From: Kribbella sp. NBC_01245
GTDB lineage: Bacteria; Actinomycetota; Actinomycetes; Propionibacteriales; Kribbellaceae
Direction of reading: 5' to 3'
DNA: 64,000 nt
Assembly (NCBI RefSeq): GCF_036226525.1
Contig: NZ_CP108487.1
Coordinates: 8,184,001 to 8,248,000 of the forward strand
Shown here: one piece after another, positions 47,766 to 56,613 of the stretch
Numbering within the stretch: position 1 is the stretch's first letter
How the letters are laid out: each line of letters opens with the position of its first letter
Translations under genes and position numbers: made by a program
The notes under the pieces: generated by a model
Database searches by the model: none
Told to the model about the DNA's origin: nothing
Seen by the model: the letters and a program-made list of their open reading frames with translations, nothing else

Positions 47766-49361
47766 ATGGTCAACTCTCATATCAGCACGGCCCTTTCCTG
47801 CACTGACCTGCATTTCGCCTGGCCCGACGGTGACGTCGTCTTCGACGGATTGTCGTTCGTGGCCGGCCCGGTTCGCTCCGGGCTGGTCGGGCGCAACGGC
47901 ACCGGTAAGTCGACCCTGTTGCGGTTGATCGCCGGCCGGCTGAAACCCCAGGGCGGTGTGGTGAAGTACGCCGGCACGCTCGGCTATCTCCCGCAGGACC
48001 TCACCCTCGACGTCACGCTCTCGGTCGACCAGGCCCTCGGTATCGCCACCACCCGTCAAGCCATCGCGGCCATCGAGGCGGGTGACGCGTCCGAGGCCAA
48101 CTTCGCCGCGGTCGGTGACGAGTGGGACGTGGAGGAGCGGGCCGAGGCGATGCTCGGCAAACTCGGCCTCGGCAAGATCGGCCTCGACCGGCGGATCGCC
48201 GAGCTGTCGGGTGGCGAGACGATCCTGCTCGGCCTGGCCGCCGAGCTGATGCGCCGCCCGGACGTGCTGCTGCTCGACGAGCCCACCAACAACCTCGACC
48301 TGAACGCACGGCACCGCTTGTACGACGCCGTCGCGTCCTTCCGTGGTGCGTTGCTGGTGGTCAGCCACGACCGCGAGTTGCTCGACCAGGTGGACCAGAT
48401 CGGCGAGCTGCGGCAAGGCGATCTCACCTGGTACGGCGGCAACCTCACGGCGTACGAGCAGGCCGTCGCGATCGAGCAAGAAGCAGCCGAGCGGATGGTG
48501 CGCGCGGCCGAATCCGACGTACGGAGGCAGAAACGTGAACTGATCGAGGCCCGGATGAAGATCGACAAGCGGGCGGCCCAAGGGCAACGGGCCCAGGACG
48601 CGGGCGGTATTCCGAAGATCGTCGCGGGCGGTTTGAAGCGGAGCGCGCAGGTCGCGGCCGGGAAACACCGGAACCTGCACATCGATCGGCTCGAAACCGC
48701 AAAGGAATCCCTGGCCGAGGCTGAGGCTCGCGTCCACGATGACGACAGCATCCGGATCGACCTGCCAGCCACCGCCGTACCGGCCGGGCGGATCGTCGTT
48801 CAACTGGACGGGCTGGCGCTGAGGACCGGCCAGGAGATCGAGCTGGAGATCCGGGGGCCGGAGCGGATCGCCCTGGTCGGGGCCAACGGCGCGGGCAAGA
48901 GCACGTTGTTGCACGCCATCGTCAACGCGCAGGCGCCGGTCGTGCCGTACCGGTTGCTGCCGCAGCGGCTCGACCTGCTGCGGGATGACCTGACCATCGC
49001 GGAAAACCTGGCTCTCAGTGCACCGCATGCCGACAACAACGAAAGACGCGCTCGGCTCGCGCGGTTCCTCTTCCGAGGGCGTGCTGCGGATCAGCTTGTC
49101 GGCACGTTGTCGGGTGGCGAGCGGTTCCGGGCGACGCTGGCGGCGTTACTGCTGGCGGAACCACCGCCGCAGTTGCTGATGCTGGACGAGCCGACGAACA
49201 ACCTCGACCTGGCGAGTGTGGCCCAGCTGACCGACGCCCTCGCGTCGTACGCCGGGGCCTTGATCGTGGCGAGCCACGACCTGCCCTGGCTGCGGTCGAT
49301 CGGCATCACCCGCTGGCTCCAACTCGACGACGACGGCCTGACGGCCATCGACCCACTCTGA
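47766..49361 (+). CDS. ABC-F ATPase, copy 1
   Basis: 531 residues from the ATG at 47766 (AGGAG five bases upstream). Two NBDs without TM helices. NBD1: Walker A GLVGRNGTGKSTLLRLIAGR, signature LSGGETILLGLAAEL, Walker B LLLDEPTNNLDL. Interdomain charged helix region about 245-300. NBD2: Walker A LVGANGAGKSTLLHAI, signature LSGGERFRATLAALLL, Walker B LMLDEPTNNLDL. ABC-F proteins bind the ribosomal E site and rescue translation or displace antibiotics. Resistance role is inferred from the leader and duplication. The next gene is a paralogue 16 bases downstream. Confidence 0.9.
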   Translation: MVNSHISTALSCTDLHFAWPDGDVVFDGLSFVAGPVRSGLVGRNGTGKSTLLRLIAGRLKPQGGVVKYAGTLGYLPQDLTLDVTLSVDQALGIATTRQAIAAIEAGDASEANFAAVGDEWDVEERAEAMLGKLGLGKIGLDRRIAELSGGETILLGLAAELMRRPDVLLLDEPTNNLDLNARHRLYDAVASFRGALLVVSHDRELLDQVDQIGELRQGDLTWYGGNLTAYEQAVAIEQEAAERMVRAAESDVRRQKRELIEARMKIDKRAAQGQRAQDAGGIPKIVAGGLKRSAQVAAGKHRNLHIDRLETAKESLAEAEARVHDDDSIRIDLPATAVPAGRIVVQLDGLALRTGQEIELEIRGPERIALVGANGAGKSTLLHAIVNAQAPVVPYRLLPQRLDLLRDDLTIAENLALSAPHADNNERRARLARFLFRGRAADQLVGTLSGGERFRATLAALLLAEPPPQLLMLDEPTNNLDLASVAQLTDALASYAGALIVASHDLPWLRSIGITRWLQLDDDGLTAIDPL

Positions 49362-49377
49362 CCTGGAAGGGGGACTG

Positions 49378-50925
49378 ATGATCACGAGTACGGATCTCAA
49401 GTTCGCCTGGCCGGACGGAGCCGTCGTGTTCGACGGCCTGTCGTTCGTGGCCGGCCCGGTCCGCACCGGGCTGGTCGGCCGCAATGGCACCGGCAAGTCC
49501 ACCCTGCTGCGGCTGATCGCCGGCCGCTTGACGCCGCAGCAGGGCGACATCCGGTACGCCGGAACGCTCGGCTATCTCCCGCAAGACCTGCCACTCGACG
49601 TGGCGCAGACGGTCGCCGAGGTCCTCGGTATCGCCGTCATCCGTCAGGCCATCGCGGCCATCGAGGCGGGTGACACGTCCGAGGCCAACTTCGCCGTGGT
49701 CGGTGACGAGTGGGACGTGGCGGAGGAGGCCGAGGTCATGCTGGCCAAGGTCGGCCTCGGCGCGATCGGCCTCGACCGGCGGATCGGTGAACTGTCCGGT
49801 GGCGAGACCATCCTGCTCGGCCTCGCGGCGGAGCTGTTGCGGCGACCGGACGTGCTGCTCCTCGACGAACCCACCAACAACCTCGATCGCGACACCCGGC
49901 TCAAGCTGTACGACGCGGTCGACGCCTTCCGGGGCACGCTGCTGGTCGTCAGTCACGACCGGGAGCTGCTCGACAAGGTGGACCAGATCGGCGAGCTCCG
50001 CCAGGGCGAACTCACCTGGTACGGCGGCAACCTGACCGCCTACGAGCAGATCGTCGCGATCGAGCAGGAGGCGGCGCAGCGTTTGGTCCGGACGGCGGCG
50101 GCCGATCTGCGCAAGCAGAAGCGCGATCTGGCCGCGGCCCGGGTCCAGCTCGACCGGCGAGTGCGGTACGGCCAGAAGATGTGGAACACCAAACGCGAGC
50201 CAAAGGTGGTGATGGGTAATCGGAAGCAGTCCGCGCAAGTTGCCGCCGGCAAACATCGGAACCTGCACCTGGACCGGGTCAAGTCGGCCCAGGACGCGCT
50301 GACCCACGCCGAGGCGCTGGTGTACGACGACGACTCCATCCGCATCGACCTGCCGGGAACGGCTGTCCCCACCGGCCGGTTGGTTGTGCGGCTCGAGCGG
50401 CACCGGCTCGCCACCGGTCAGCGGATCGACCTGGAGGTGCGCGGGCCGGAGCGGATCGCCCTGGTCGGGGCGAATGGTGTCGGCAAGACGACTCTGCTGC
50501 GAGCCATCGATCCGTTGGTGCCGAGCGGGTTCCTGCCGCAGCGGCTCGACCTGCTGCGGAACAACCTGACCATCGCGGAAAACCTCGCTATCAGGGCGCC
50601 GGAGGCCGACAAGAACAAGAGGCGCGCTCGGTTGGCGCGGTTCCTGTTCCGCGGGCGGGCGGCGGATCAGCTGGTCGGCACGCTGTCGGGTGGTGAGCGG
50701 TTCCGGGCGACGCTGGCCGCGTTGCTGCTGGCGGAACCGCCGCCGCAGTTGCTGATGCTGGACGAGCCGACGAACAACCTCGACCTGGCGAGTGCGGCTC
50801 AGCTGACCGATGCGCTCGCGGCGTACCAAGGGGCGCTGATCGTGGCCAGCCATGATCACGCTTGGCTGGCCACGATCGGCATCACCCGATGGCTGTCGCT
50901 GTCCGCCGACGGTCTCAAGGGGTAG
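49378..50925 (+). CDS. ABC-F ATPase, copy 2
   Basis: 515 residues, with SD GGAAGGGGG. Tandem paralogue of the preceding gene: FAWPDGAVVFDGLSFVAGPV opens both, and the segments around the second signature and Walker B are nearly identical in DNA. NBD1 Walker A GRNGTGKSTLLRLI; NBD2 Walker A is GANGVGKTTLLRAI (Thr for Ser, Val insertion relative to copy 1). The interdomain helix has diverged (KMWNTKREPKVVMGNRKQSA against QRAQDAGGIPKIVAGGLKRS), which could change ribosome contacts. Its 3' end overlaps the opposing aldo/keto reductase by 11 bases. Confidence 0.9.
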   Translation: MITSTDLKFAWPDGAVVFDGLSFVAGPVRTGLVGRNGTGKSTLLRLIAGRLTPQQGDIRYAGTLGYLPQDLPLDVAQTVAEVLGIAVIRQAIAAIEAGDTSEANFAVVGDEWDVAEEAEVMLAKVGLGAIGLDRRIGELSGGETILLGLAAELLRRPDVLLLDEPTNNLDRDTRLKLYDAVDAFRGTLLVVSHDRELLDKVDQIGELRQGELTWYGGNLTAYEQIVAIEQEAAQRLVRTAAADLRKQKRDLAAARVQLDRRVRYGQKMWNTKREPKVVMGNRKQSAQVAAGKHRNLHLDRVKSAQDALTHAEALVYDDDSIRIDLPGTAVPTGRLVVRLERHRLATGQRIDLEVRGPERIALVGANGVGKTTLLRAIDPLVPSGFLPQRLDLLRNNLTIAENLAIRAPEADKNKRRARLARFLFRGRAADQLVGTLSGGERFRATLAALLLAEPPPQLLMLDEPTNNLDLASAAQLTDALAAYQGALIVASHDHAWLATIGITRWLSLSADGLKG

Positions 50926-51880
50926 GGGCGTCCGGACGGATGAGCCCGGCCGAGCGAAGGTCCGACCAGACCTCGGCCGGGATCGTCGTACGGGCGAGCT
51001 CGGCGTTGGCGTGGACCTGGGCGGCGTTCCGGGCGCCAACGGCGACGCCGGCCACGGCCGGGTGCGCGAGTGGGAACGCCAACGCCGCTGCGGGCAGCGT
51101 GACGCCGTGGGACTCGCACACGTCGGCTAGCCGGTTTGCCTTGTCTATAAGGTCTGCGGGCGCCTGTGCGTAGTTGAAGGTCGCGTCGGCCGCAGGGCGA
51201 GGGCTAGCCAGGATGCCCGAGTTGAAGATGCCTACGGCGATCACCTGTACGTCGTTCGCCAGGCAGGCGGGCATGACGTTGTCGAGCGACTGGTGATCCA
51301 GCAGGCTGTAGCGGCCGGCAAGCATGATCACGTCGACGTCTACCTCGTTGACGAACGCGGTGAGCATCTCGGCCTGGTTCATGCCTGAGCCGATCGCACC
51401 GATCACGCCCTGGTCCCGGAGCTCGATCAAGGTCGGGAACGCCGTGGCGACCGCTTCCTCGTAGTGGTCGTCCGGGTCGTGCACGAAGACCACGTCGAGC
51501 CGGTCGGTCCCGATACGGTTCAGAGAGTCCTCGATGCTCCGCAGCACGCCATCCCGGCTGAAGTCCCAGCGACGTCTACGCGTGGTGGTGACCACAAAGC
51601 CGTCGGTGTCCAGCGCAGGGCCTTCGTCGCTCTCGTAGATGATCCGTCCGACCTTGCTGGACAGGATGTACTCGTCGCGCGGCTTGTCCTGTAACGCTTT
51701 GCCAAGTCGTTCTTCGGACAGCCCGAGGCCGTAGTGCGGCGCGGTGTCGAAGTACCGCCAGCCCTCCTGCCAGGCGGCCTCGATCGTGGCTGCGGCGTCT
51801 TCGTCCGACACCTCGCTGAAGAGGTTCGCGAACGGCGCTCCGCCGAGGCCGATCCGCTGGTCGTCCGGGAACAACTTCAC
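50915..51880 (-). CDS. Aldo/keto reductase, aldose 1-dehydrogenase (L-fucose dehydrogenase) type
   Basis: 321 residues from the GTG at 51880, overlapping the SDR stop by four bases. (beta/alpha)8 landmarks: YFDTAPHYGLGLSEERLG (Asp and Tyr of the tetrad), ILSSKVGR (Lys), LDVVFVHDPDDH (His), IGSGMNQAEM. The sequence follows the D-threo-aldose/L-fucose 1-dehydrogenase branch of AKRs. Given its neighbours it probably oxidises L-fucose (or L-galactose, D-arabinose) to the lactone. Last gene of the catabolic operon. Confidence 0.85.
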   Translation of the reverse strand: MKLFPDDQRIGLGGAPFANLFSEVSDEDAAATIEAAWQEGWRYFDTAPHYGLGLSEERLGKALQDKPRDEYILSSKVGRIIYESDEGPALDTDGFVVTTTRRRRWDFSRDGVLRSIEDSLNRIGTDRLDVVFVHDPDDHYEEAVATAFPTLIELRDQGVIGAIGSGMNQAEMLTAFVNEVDVDVIMLAGRYSLLDHQSLDNVMPACLANDVQVIAVGIFNSGILASPRPAADATFNYAQAPADLIDKANRLADVCESHGVTLPAAALAFPLAHPAVAGVAVGARNAAQVHANAELARTTIPAEVWSDLRSAGLIRPDAPTP

Positions 51881-52629
51881 GGCTTCACCGCCGGTAGACG
51901 CAGGTTCTGCATGCCACCGTCGACCGCTAGCGCCGTACCGGTGGTAGAGCCGGCCAGTGGGCTCGCCAGGTACGCAATGGCTTGGGCGACCTCGTCGGCG
52001 CTTACCAGTCGGCCCATCGGCTGGCGAGCCTCTAGGTTGGCTCGCTCGGTTGCAGGATCTGTGGCGACGTCTAGCAGGCGTCCGACCCAGGGGGTGTCCG
52101 CAGTGCCCGGGTTCACGCAGTTGACGCGAATCCCTTCGCGTACGTGGTCTGCGGCCATAGCCATCGTCAGTGCGAGCACTGCGCCTTTGCTGGCGCTGTA
52201 GAGCGCACGGTTCGGCAGACCGGCTGTAGCCGCGATCGAGCACGTGTTGACGATTGCGGCGGCCTCAGAGCGTTTGAGGTACGGCAGAACCGCACGACTG
52301 ACTCGGGCGATCCCCACCACGTTGACGTCTAGGACGCGGTGCCACTCCTCGTCGTCGTTGCCGGCGACTGTGCCCTGTGCGCCAATGCCTGCGTTGTTGA
52401 CGAGGATGTCGATCCCGCCGAGCTGCAGAGCCGCCGCAGAGACCGCAGAGCGGACGGAGGCGTCGTCACTCACGTCTGCCGCGATTCCGTTCAACGGGCT
52501 CGGCACGTCGGGCTTGAGGTCGAAGACGACGACCTGCGCGCCCCGGGCCGCCATGAGCGAGGCGGCGGCCAGGCCGATGCCCGACGCTCCTCCGGTCACC
52601 ACGGCCCGCAGGCCGGTGAAGTCCGTCAC
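51877..52629 (-). CDS. SDR oxidoreductase, probable 2-keto-3-deoxy-L-fuconate dehydrogenase
   Basis: 250 residues from the GTG at 52629 (GTGA overlap with the dehydratase stop). Classical SDR: VVTGGASGIGLAAASLMAAR, NNAGIG, catalytic YSASKGA (Tyr, Lys) with Ser in NTCSIA, and the NPGTADTPWV cofactor loop. SDRs beside L-fuconate dehydratase oxidise 2-keto-3-deoxy-L-fuconate at C4 with NAD+. Assignment is by context plus family. Confidence 0.82.
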   Translation of the reverse strand: MTDFTGLRAVVTGGASGIGLAAASLMAARGAQVVVFDLKPDVPSPLNGIAADVSDDASVRSAVSAAALQLGGIDILVNNAGIGAQGTVAGNDDEEWHRVLDVNVVGIARVSRAVLPYLKRSEAAAIVNTCSIAATAGLPNRALYSASKGAVLALTMAMAADHVREGIRVNCVNPGTADTPWVGRLLDVATDPATERANLEARQPMGRLVSADEVAQAIAYLASPLAGSTTGTALAVDGGMQNLRLPAVKP

Positions 52630-53957
52630 GCGATGCTCTCCTTCTGCCAACGAGCTGATAGGTCGGTCCAGACCTTGCCATCCGGATAGCGATGGTCGGT
52701 CAGGGTGGTGCTGTCCATCTCGGCGCTGTACCCAGGCCGGGTCGGCGCAAGGTATCGCCCGTCGCGCACCTCGACCGGGTCCACGAAGTGCTCGTGCAGG
52801 TGGTCGACGTACTCGATCACCCGATCCTCGGTGCTGCCGCTGACCGAGACCAGGTCGAACATCGACAGGTGCTGCACCAACTCGCACAACCCGACCCCAC
52901 CCGCGTGCGGGCAGACCGGGACGCCGAACTTCGCCGCCAGCAAGAGGATCGCCACGTTCTCGTTCACCCCGGCGACCCGGGCCGAGTCGATCTGAAGGAA
53001 CGACAACGACTTGGCCTGCAGCATCTGCTTGAACACGACCCGGTTCTGCACGTGCTCACCGGTCGCCACCCGGGCCGGCGCGATGGCCCGCGCGATGGCG
53101 GCATGACCGAGGATGTCGTCCGGACTCGTTGGCTCCTCGACCCACCACACGTCGTACGGCTTGAGCGCCTCGATCCAGGTGATCGCCTCGGCGACGTCCC
53201 AGCGCTGGTTGGCGTCGATCGCGATCCGGATGTCCGGGCCGACGGTCTCGCGGGCGAGCCGCATCCGGCGGATGTCGTCGTCGAGGTTCGCGCCGACCTT
53301 CAGCTTGATCTGGGTGAACCCGTCCGCGACCGCCTCACGGCACAGCCGCACCAGCTTCTCGTCGTCGTACCCGAGCCAGCCGGGGGTCGTCGTGTACGCC
53401 GGATAACCCTGCTCGCGCAGCAGCTTCTCGCGGTCGGCCCGGCCTGGTTCGGCCCGGCGCAGGATGTCGAGCGCCTCCTCGCGGGTGAGCGCGTCGGTGA
53501 GGTAGCGGAAATCGACCAGGTCGACGATCTGCTCGGGGGAGAGATCGGACAACAGCTTCCACAACGGAACGCCCGCGCGTTTGGCCGCGAGATCCCAGAC
53601 GGCGTTGACGACGGCCCCGATGGCCATGTGCATGACGCCCTTCTCGGGCCCCAGCCAGCGCAGTTGGGAGTCGTGCACGAGCGACTTCCAGAAGCCGCCG
53701 AGATCGGCCAGCGTCGCCTCGACGTCGAGCCCGAGCACGTGATCGCGTAGCGCCTCGATGGCGGCCGTCTGTACGTCGTTGCCGCGCCCGATCGTGAAGG
53801 CGAAGCCGTGTCCCTCGAGGCCGTCGCCGGCATCCGTACGCAGAATCAGGTACGCCGCGGAGTAGTCCGGGTCCGCGTTCATCGCGTCGGAACCGTCCAG
53901 GTCCACGGACGTGGGGAACCGGACGTCATAGGTCTCGAACTCGGTGAAGCGACTCAT
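52626..53957 (-). CDS. L-fuconate dehydratase (enolase superfamily)
   Basis: 443 residues. Distinctive for the FucD group: TYDVRFPTSVDLDGSDAMN, YTTTPGWLGYDDEKL, FTQIKLKVG (catalytic Lys on the 2nd strand), IAIDANQRW, WVEEPTSPDDILGH and CPHAGGVGLCELVQ with the catalytic His. It dehydrates L-fuconate to 2-keto-3-deoxy-L-fuconate. First gene of a three-gene coupled operon. The lactonase and the final hydrolase of the pathway are not in the window. Confidence 0.92.
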   Translation of the reverse strand: MSRFTEFETYDVRFPTSVDLDGSDAMNADPDYSAAYLILRTDAGDGLEGHGFAFTIGRGNDVQTAAIEALRDHVLGLDVEATLADLGGFWKSLVHDSQLRWLGPEKGVMHMAIGAVVNAVWDLAAKRAGVPLWKLLSDLSPEQIVDLVDFRYLTDALTREEALDILRRAEPGRADREKLLREQGYPAYTTTPGWLGYDDEKLVRLCREAVADGFTQIKLKVGANLDDDIRRMRLARETVGPDIRIAIDANQRWDVAEAITWIEALKPYDVWWVEEPTSPDDILGHAAIARAIAPARVATGEHVQNRVVFKQMLQAKSLSFLQIDSARVAGVNENVAILLLAAKFGVPVCPHAGGVGLCELVQHLSMFDLVSVSGSTEDRVIEYVDHLHEHFVDPVEVRDGRYLAPTRPGYSAEMDSTTLTDHRYPDGKVWTDLSARWQKESIA

Positions 53958-53994
53958 CGGTACCCGTTCTTCTGCTCGGCGGCGGTGCGCCAGA

Positions 53995-54006
53995 ATCCTA
54001 TAGGAT
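53995..54006 (-). promoter_or_regulatory. Palindromic operator candidate upstream of the fuconate operon
   Basis: Perfect 12-bp palindrome ATCCTATAGGAT, about 40 bases upstream of the dehydratase ATG, probably overlapping the promoter. A related half-site (CCTATGGGTATCC) lies at about 54019-54031. Confidence 0.5.
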
Positions 54007-54179
54007 GTATGCGAAGTCGCCTATGGGTATCCAGGAATTGATCGGATCTCTTCCCGTCAGTCTCGGGCTTCGGGGGTTCGTTGGGGTGGTTTGGCGGCGG
54101 TGTTAAGGCGGTTTGGGGTGCGGCTTTGGCTCGGCGTTGTCTCGGCTCTGGGGCGGTTTTGGGCGGCTAGAGTCGGCGC

Positions 54180-54929
54180 ATGATCCGGCGCCTGGACTCG
54201 ACGGCAGAGCTCACCGAAGACGACCTGGTCGCCGCGTACGCGCCCAGCGACCGGTCCATCCCGGCGGTGCGCGCCAACATGGTCAGCAGTCTGGACGGCG
54301 CGGTAGAGGTGCTCGGCATCTCGAAAGCTCTGGGCGATACCGACGACAAGCAGATGCTCGGCCGGCTGCGAATGCTCGCCGACGCGGTGCTGGTCGGAGC
54401 GGGCACAGTCCGCGCCGAGAACTACAACCCTCTGCGCGTAGGCCCCGAACGCCAAGCCTGGCGCCGTACCCAAGGCCTCCCGGACCACCCCGTCCTCGCG
54501 ATCGTCTCAAGCCGACTCGAACTCGACCCGTCCCACCGGTCCCTCGCCGAGGCGACCGTCCGCCCGATCGTCATCACGCACGCCGCCGCACCAGCCGACC
54601 GCCGTACGGCGCTGACGACCGTGGCCGACGTGGTGATCGCGGGGGAGCGCGAGGTGGATCCGGCCGTGGCCTTGGCCGAACTGAACGCCCGCGGATTTGC
54701 GCAAGTGCTCTGCGAGGGTGGTCCGGCCCTGCTCGGCGCGATCATCGCGGCAGATCTGCTGGACGAACTATGCCTTTCGCTCTCGCCATTACTCATCGGA
54801 GGCGTTTCGGGACGGATAGTGGCGGGAGTTGCGGCCGGTATGCACCGAATGTCACCCGTTCACGTGCTGCAGGGCGACGGCGGCATGCTTTTCACCCGGT
54901 ATCGCCGGGAAAAAGTCGCCGGACTTTAA
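54180..54929 (+). CDS. RibD C-terminal-like reductase
   Basis: 249 residues. Dihydrofolate-reductase-like fold: PAVRANMVSSLDGAVEV, DDKQMLGRLRMLADAVLVGAGT, VLCEGGPALLGAIIAADLLDELCLS. These match pyrimidine reductase family (RibD C-terminal, DHFR-like) proteins found outside riboflavin clusters in actinobacteria. NADPH-dependent; substrate not established. No riboflavin gene nearby. Confidence 0.88.
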   Translation: MIRRLDSTAELTEDDLVAAYAPSDRSIPAVRANMVSSLDGAVEVLGISKALGDTDDKQMLGRLRMLADAVLVGAGTVRAENYNPLRVGPERQAWRRTQGLPDHPVLAIVSSRLELDPSHRSLAEATVRPIVITHAAAPADRRTALTTVADVVIAGEREVDPAVALAELNARGFAQVLCEGGPALLGAIIAADLLDELCLSLSPLLIGGVSGRIVAGVAAGMHRMSPVHVLQGDGGMLFTRYRREKVAGL

Positions 54930-55012
54930 GGCAATCTGAAGGCCACAGGTGGAGAATTCTGCGTAAGAGCCGGTCAATGGGGGATACGGCTTCATCGCGT
55001 AGGGGGAACACC

Positions 55013-55828
55013 ATGGCAAAGACGGGACCTCAGCGTTATCCAGGCGCCTCGGTCAAGAACTTCTGGCAGTCCAAGTGGGGCGGCGACCCGATGGAGTCGA
55101 ACGTCATCGTCTGGCACTCCACCGAGGGCACCGGGCTGCCCGATTACGACGGCGGCAGCAAGGCGCCGAACTTCACCGCCAAACCGGACTTCGCCGCCAA
55201 GAAGCTGGTCTGGCACCAGCATTTCGACTTCGACGTCTCCAGCCGGGCGCTGCGCAACCTCAAGGGCGGCGTCGAGACGAACACGCTGAACGTCGTCCAG
55301 GTCGAACTCGTCGGCACGTGTGACCCGAAAACTCACGCCGAGTGGACGGCCAAGAAGTTCCAGCACCTGTTCACGCCGAGCCTGCCGGACTGGGTCATAC
55401 GGGACCTCGCCGCCTTCGCCCGCTGGGCGAACGTCAACCACAAAGTCCCGCTAACGGCCGCGCCCACCTGGAAACCCTTCGACGCGTCCTTCGGTACGGC
55501 GAATGGCGTGCGAATGTCGGCAGCCAAGTGGCGAACCTTCACCGGCCACTGCGGTCACATGCACGTCCCCGAGAATAAACACGGCGACCCGGGCGCCTTC
55601 CCGATCACCAAAATCCTGGCCCTGGCGAAGGCCGCCCCCGCGCCAAGCCAACCCAAGCCGGCCGCACCCCCGCTGAAGAAGATCCACATCGTCAAAGCCG
55701 GCGAAAGCGCCTCCGGCATAGCCGCAAAACACCACATCACCCTGGCCGCCCTAATAAAGGCCAACCCCCGCCTAAAACCCAACCCCAACCTCATCCACCC
55801 CGGCGAAAAACTAACCATCCCCGCCTAA
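55013..55828 (+). CDS. Endolysin-like N-acetylmuramoyl-L-alanine amidase with C-terminal LysM
   Basis: 271 residues from the ATG at 55013 (AGGGGG upstream). Amidase-like N-terminal domain (about 10-195): NVIVWHSTEGTGLPDYDGG with the first metal-site His, and TGHCGHMHVPENKHGDPGAF, which resembles the GHxxVPxNxHxDPG ending of actinophage lysins. Pro linker, then one LysM domain (about 225-271: HIVKAGESASGIAAKHHITL ... LIHPGEKLTIP) that binds peptidoglycan. No signal peptide, as in phage lysins; it may be a domesticated lysin or exported otherwise. No other phage genes nearby. Confidence 0.8.
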   Translation: MAKTGPQRYPGASVKNFWQSKWGGDPMESNVIVWHSTEGTGLPDYDGGSKAPNFTAKPDFAAKKLVWHQHFDFDVSSRALRNLKGGVETNTLNVVQVELVGTCDPKTHAEWTAKKFQHLFTPSLPDWVIRDLAAFARWANVNHKVPLTAAPTWKPFDASFGTANGVRMSAAKWRTFTGHCGHMHVPENKHGDPGAFPITKILALAKAAPAPSQPKPAAPPLKKIHIVKAGESASGIAAKHHITLAALIKANPRLKPNPNLIHPGEKLTIPA

Positions 55829-55864
55829 CCCGCCTACCCAACACGTCGACCATTTCCCACCCTT

Positions 55865-55954
55865 GCGTTGATTCGTCTGCATCCGCTCGCCCCTTCTGTG
55901 CGGCGGGTCAGTCTGGTCGCCTACGTGGGCGGGCGGATTCGGACGAATCAACGC
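55865..55954. repeat. Hairpin A, 28-bp imperfect inverted repeat
   Basis: Arms 55865-55892 and 55927-55954. The outer 13 bases (GCGTTGATTCGTC / GACGAATCAACGC) are perfect, with a few mismatches inside. It lies 37 bases after the LysM gene and might terminate it. Confidence 0.75.
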
Positions 55955-56000
55955 TAACCGCCTGCCCGGTATCACCTTTGGCCACGGGGTTTTTGGTGGG

Positions 56001-56139
56001 CACCCGTCCCCCTGAGTTCTCCCGAATTGTCAGGTGAACCCGGGCCGCGTCAAGGGCTTCATCGGCTAGCGCCGACGCTAACGCGCCCTTGACCCGACCC
56101 GGCTCCACCAAAGGCAGCGGGCTATCAGGGGGACGGGTG
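56001..56139 (+). repeat. 139-bp nested palindromic element, copy 1
   Basis: Outer stem CACCCGTCCCCCTGA / TCAGGGGGACGGGTG (15 bp, 56001-56015 with 56125-56139), middle stem GTCAAGGGC / GCCCTTGAC (56049-56057 with 56085-56093), and an apical TCGGC-TAGC-GCCGA hairpin (56062-56075). It is matched by an inverted copy at 57073-57211 of identical length. Confidence 0.85.
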
Positions 56140-56162
56140 AGGTCTGCCCGTCTGCATCACCT

Positions 56163-56440
56163 GGTGCCGTTTCGCGAACGGCCAGGTGATGCCGTTCACG
56201 AATGGCCAGGTCATGCCATTCGCGAACGGCGAGCGGTGCCGTACCCGGGAGGCGACCGGTGCCGTTCACGATTGGCCGGGGGGGGGGGGGGGGGGGGGTG
56301 CCGTTCACGGATGGCCGGCTGATGCCGTTCGCCAGTCCGCGGCTCCCATGGTCGAGCCGCCTCGCTGCGGCGGGATGGCCGGGTGGTGCCGTTGACGGAT
56401 GGTCGGGTGGTGCCGTTCTCGGCTGGCGGGCTATTCGCGG
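56163..56440 (+). repeat. Degenerate ~24-bp repeats around GCCGTTCACGNATGGCC, with poly-G
   Basis: At least seven related units, best spaced at 56163-56232 (24 bp). Several are themselves dyads (GCCGTTNCGCGAACGGC). Interrupted at 56278-56298 by 21 consecutive G. Confidence 0.7.
56278..56298 (+). repeat. Homopolymer run of 21 G
   Basis: Uninterrupted G21 in non-coding DNA inside a 24-bp repeat unit; unusually long even for a high-GC genome. Confidence 0.85.
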
Positions 56441-56613
56441 AATGCTTTCGCCTGGCGGTGGTGAAGAGCCCGTTCGCCGTGAGGCCGACGAGTCGCGAGG
56501 GGTAGCCACCGGGCGGGTGGGTTCCCCCCTCGGATTCCGGGGTGGTAACCCGCCTCGCGGATGGCCAGCCACTCCCAGCACCTACCGCTCCCGCCGATGC
56601 CTCCGGCGGTCGT

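Noticed and set aside
56001..56139. Integron attC site
   Set aside because: Length and fold are similar, but no proper RYYYAAC/GTTRRRY core pair was found and there are no cassettes or integrase.
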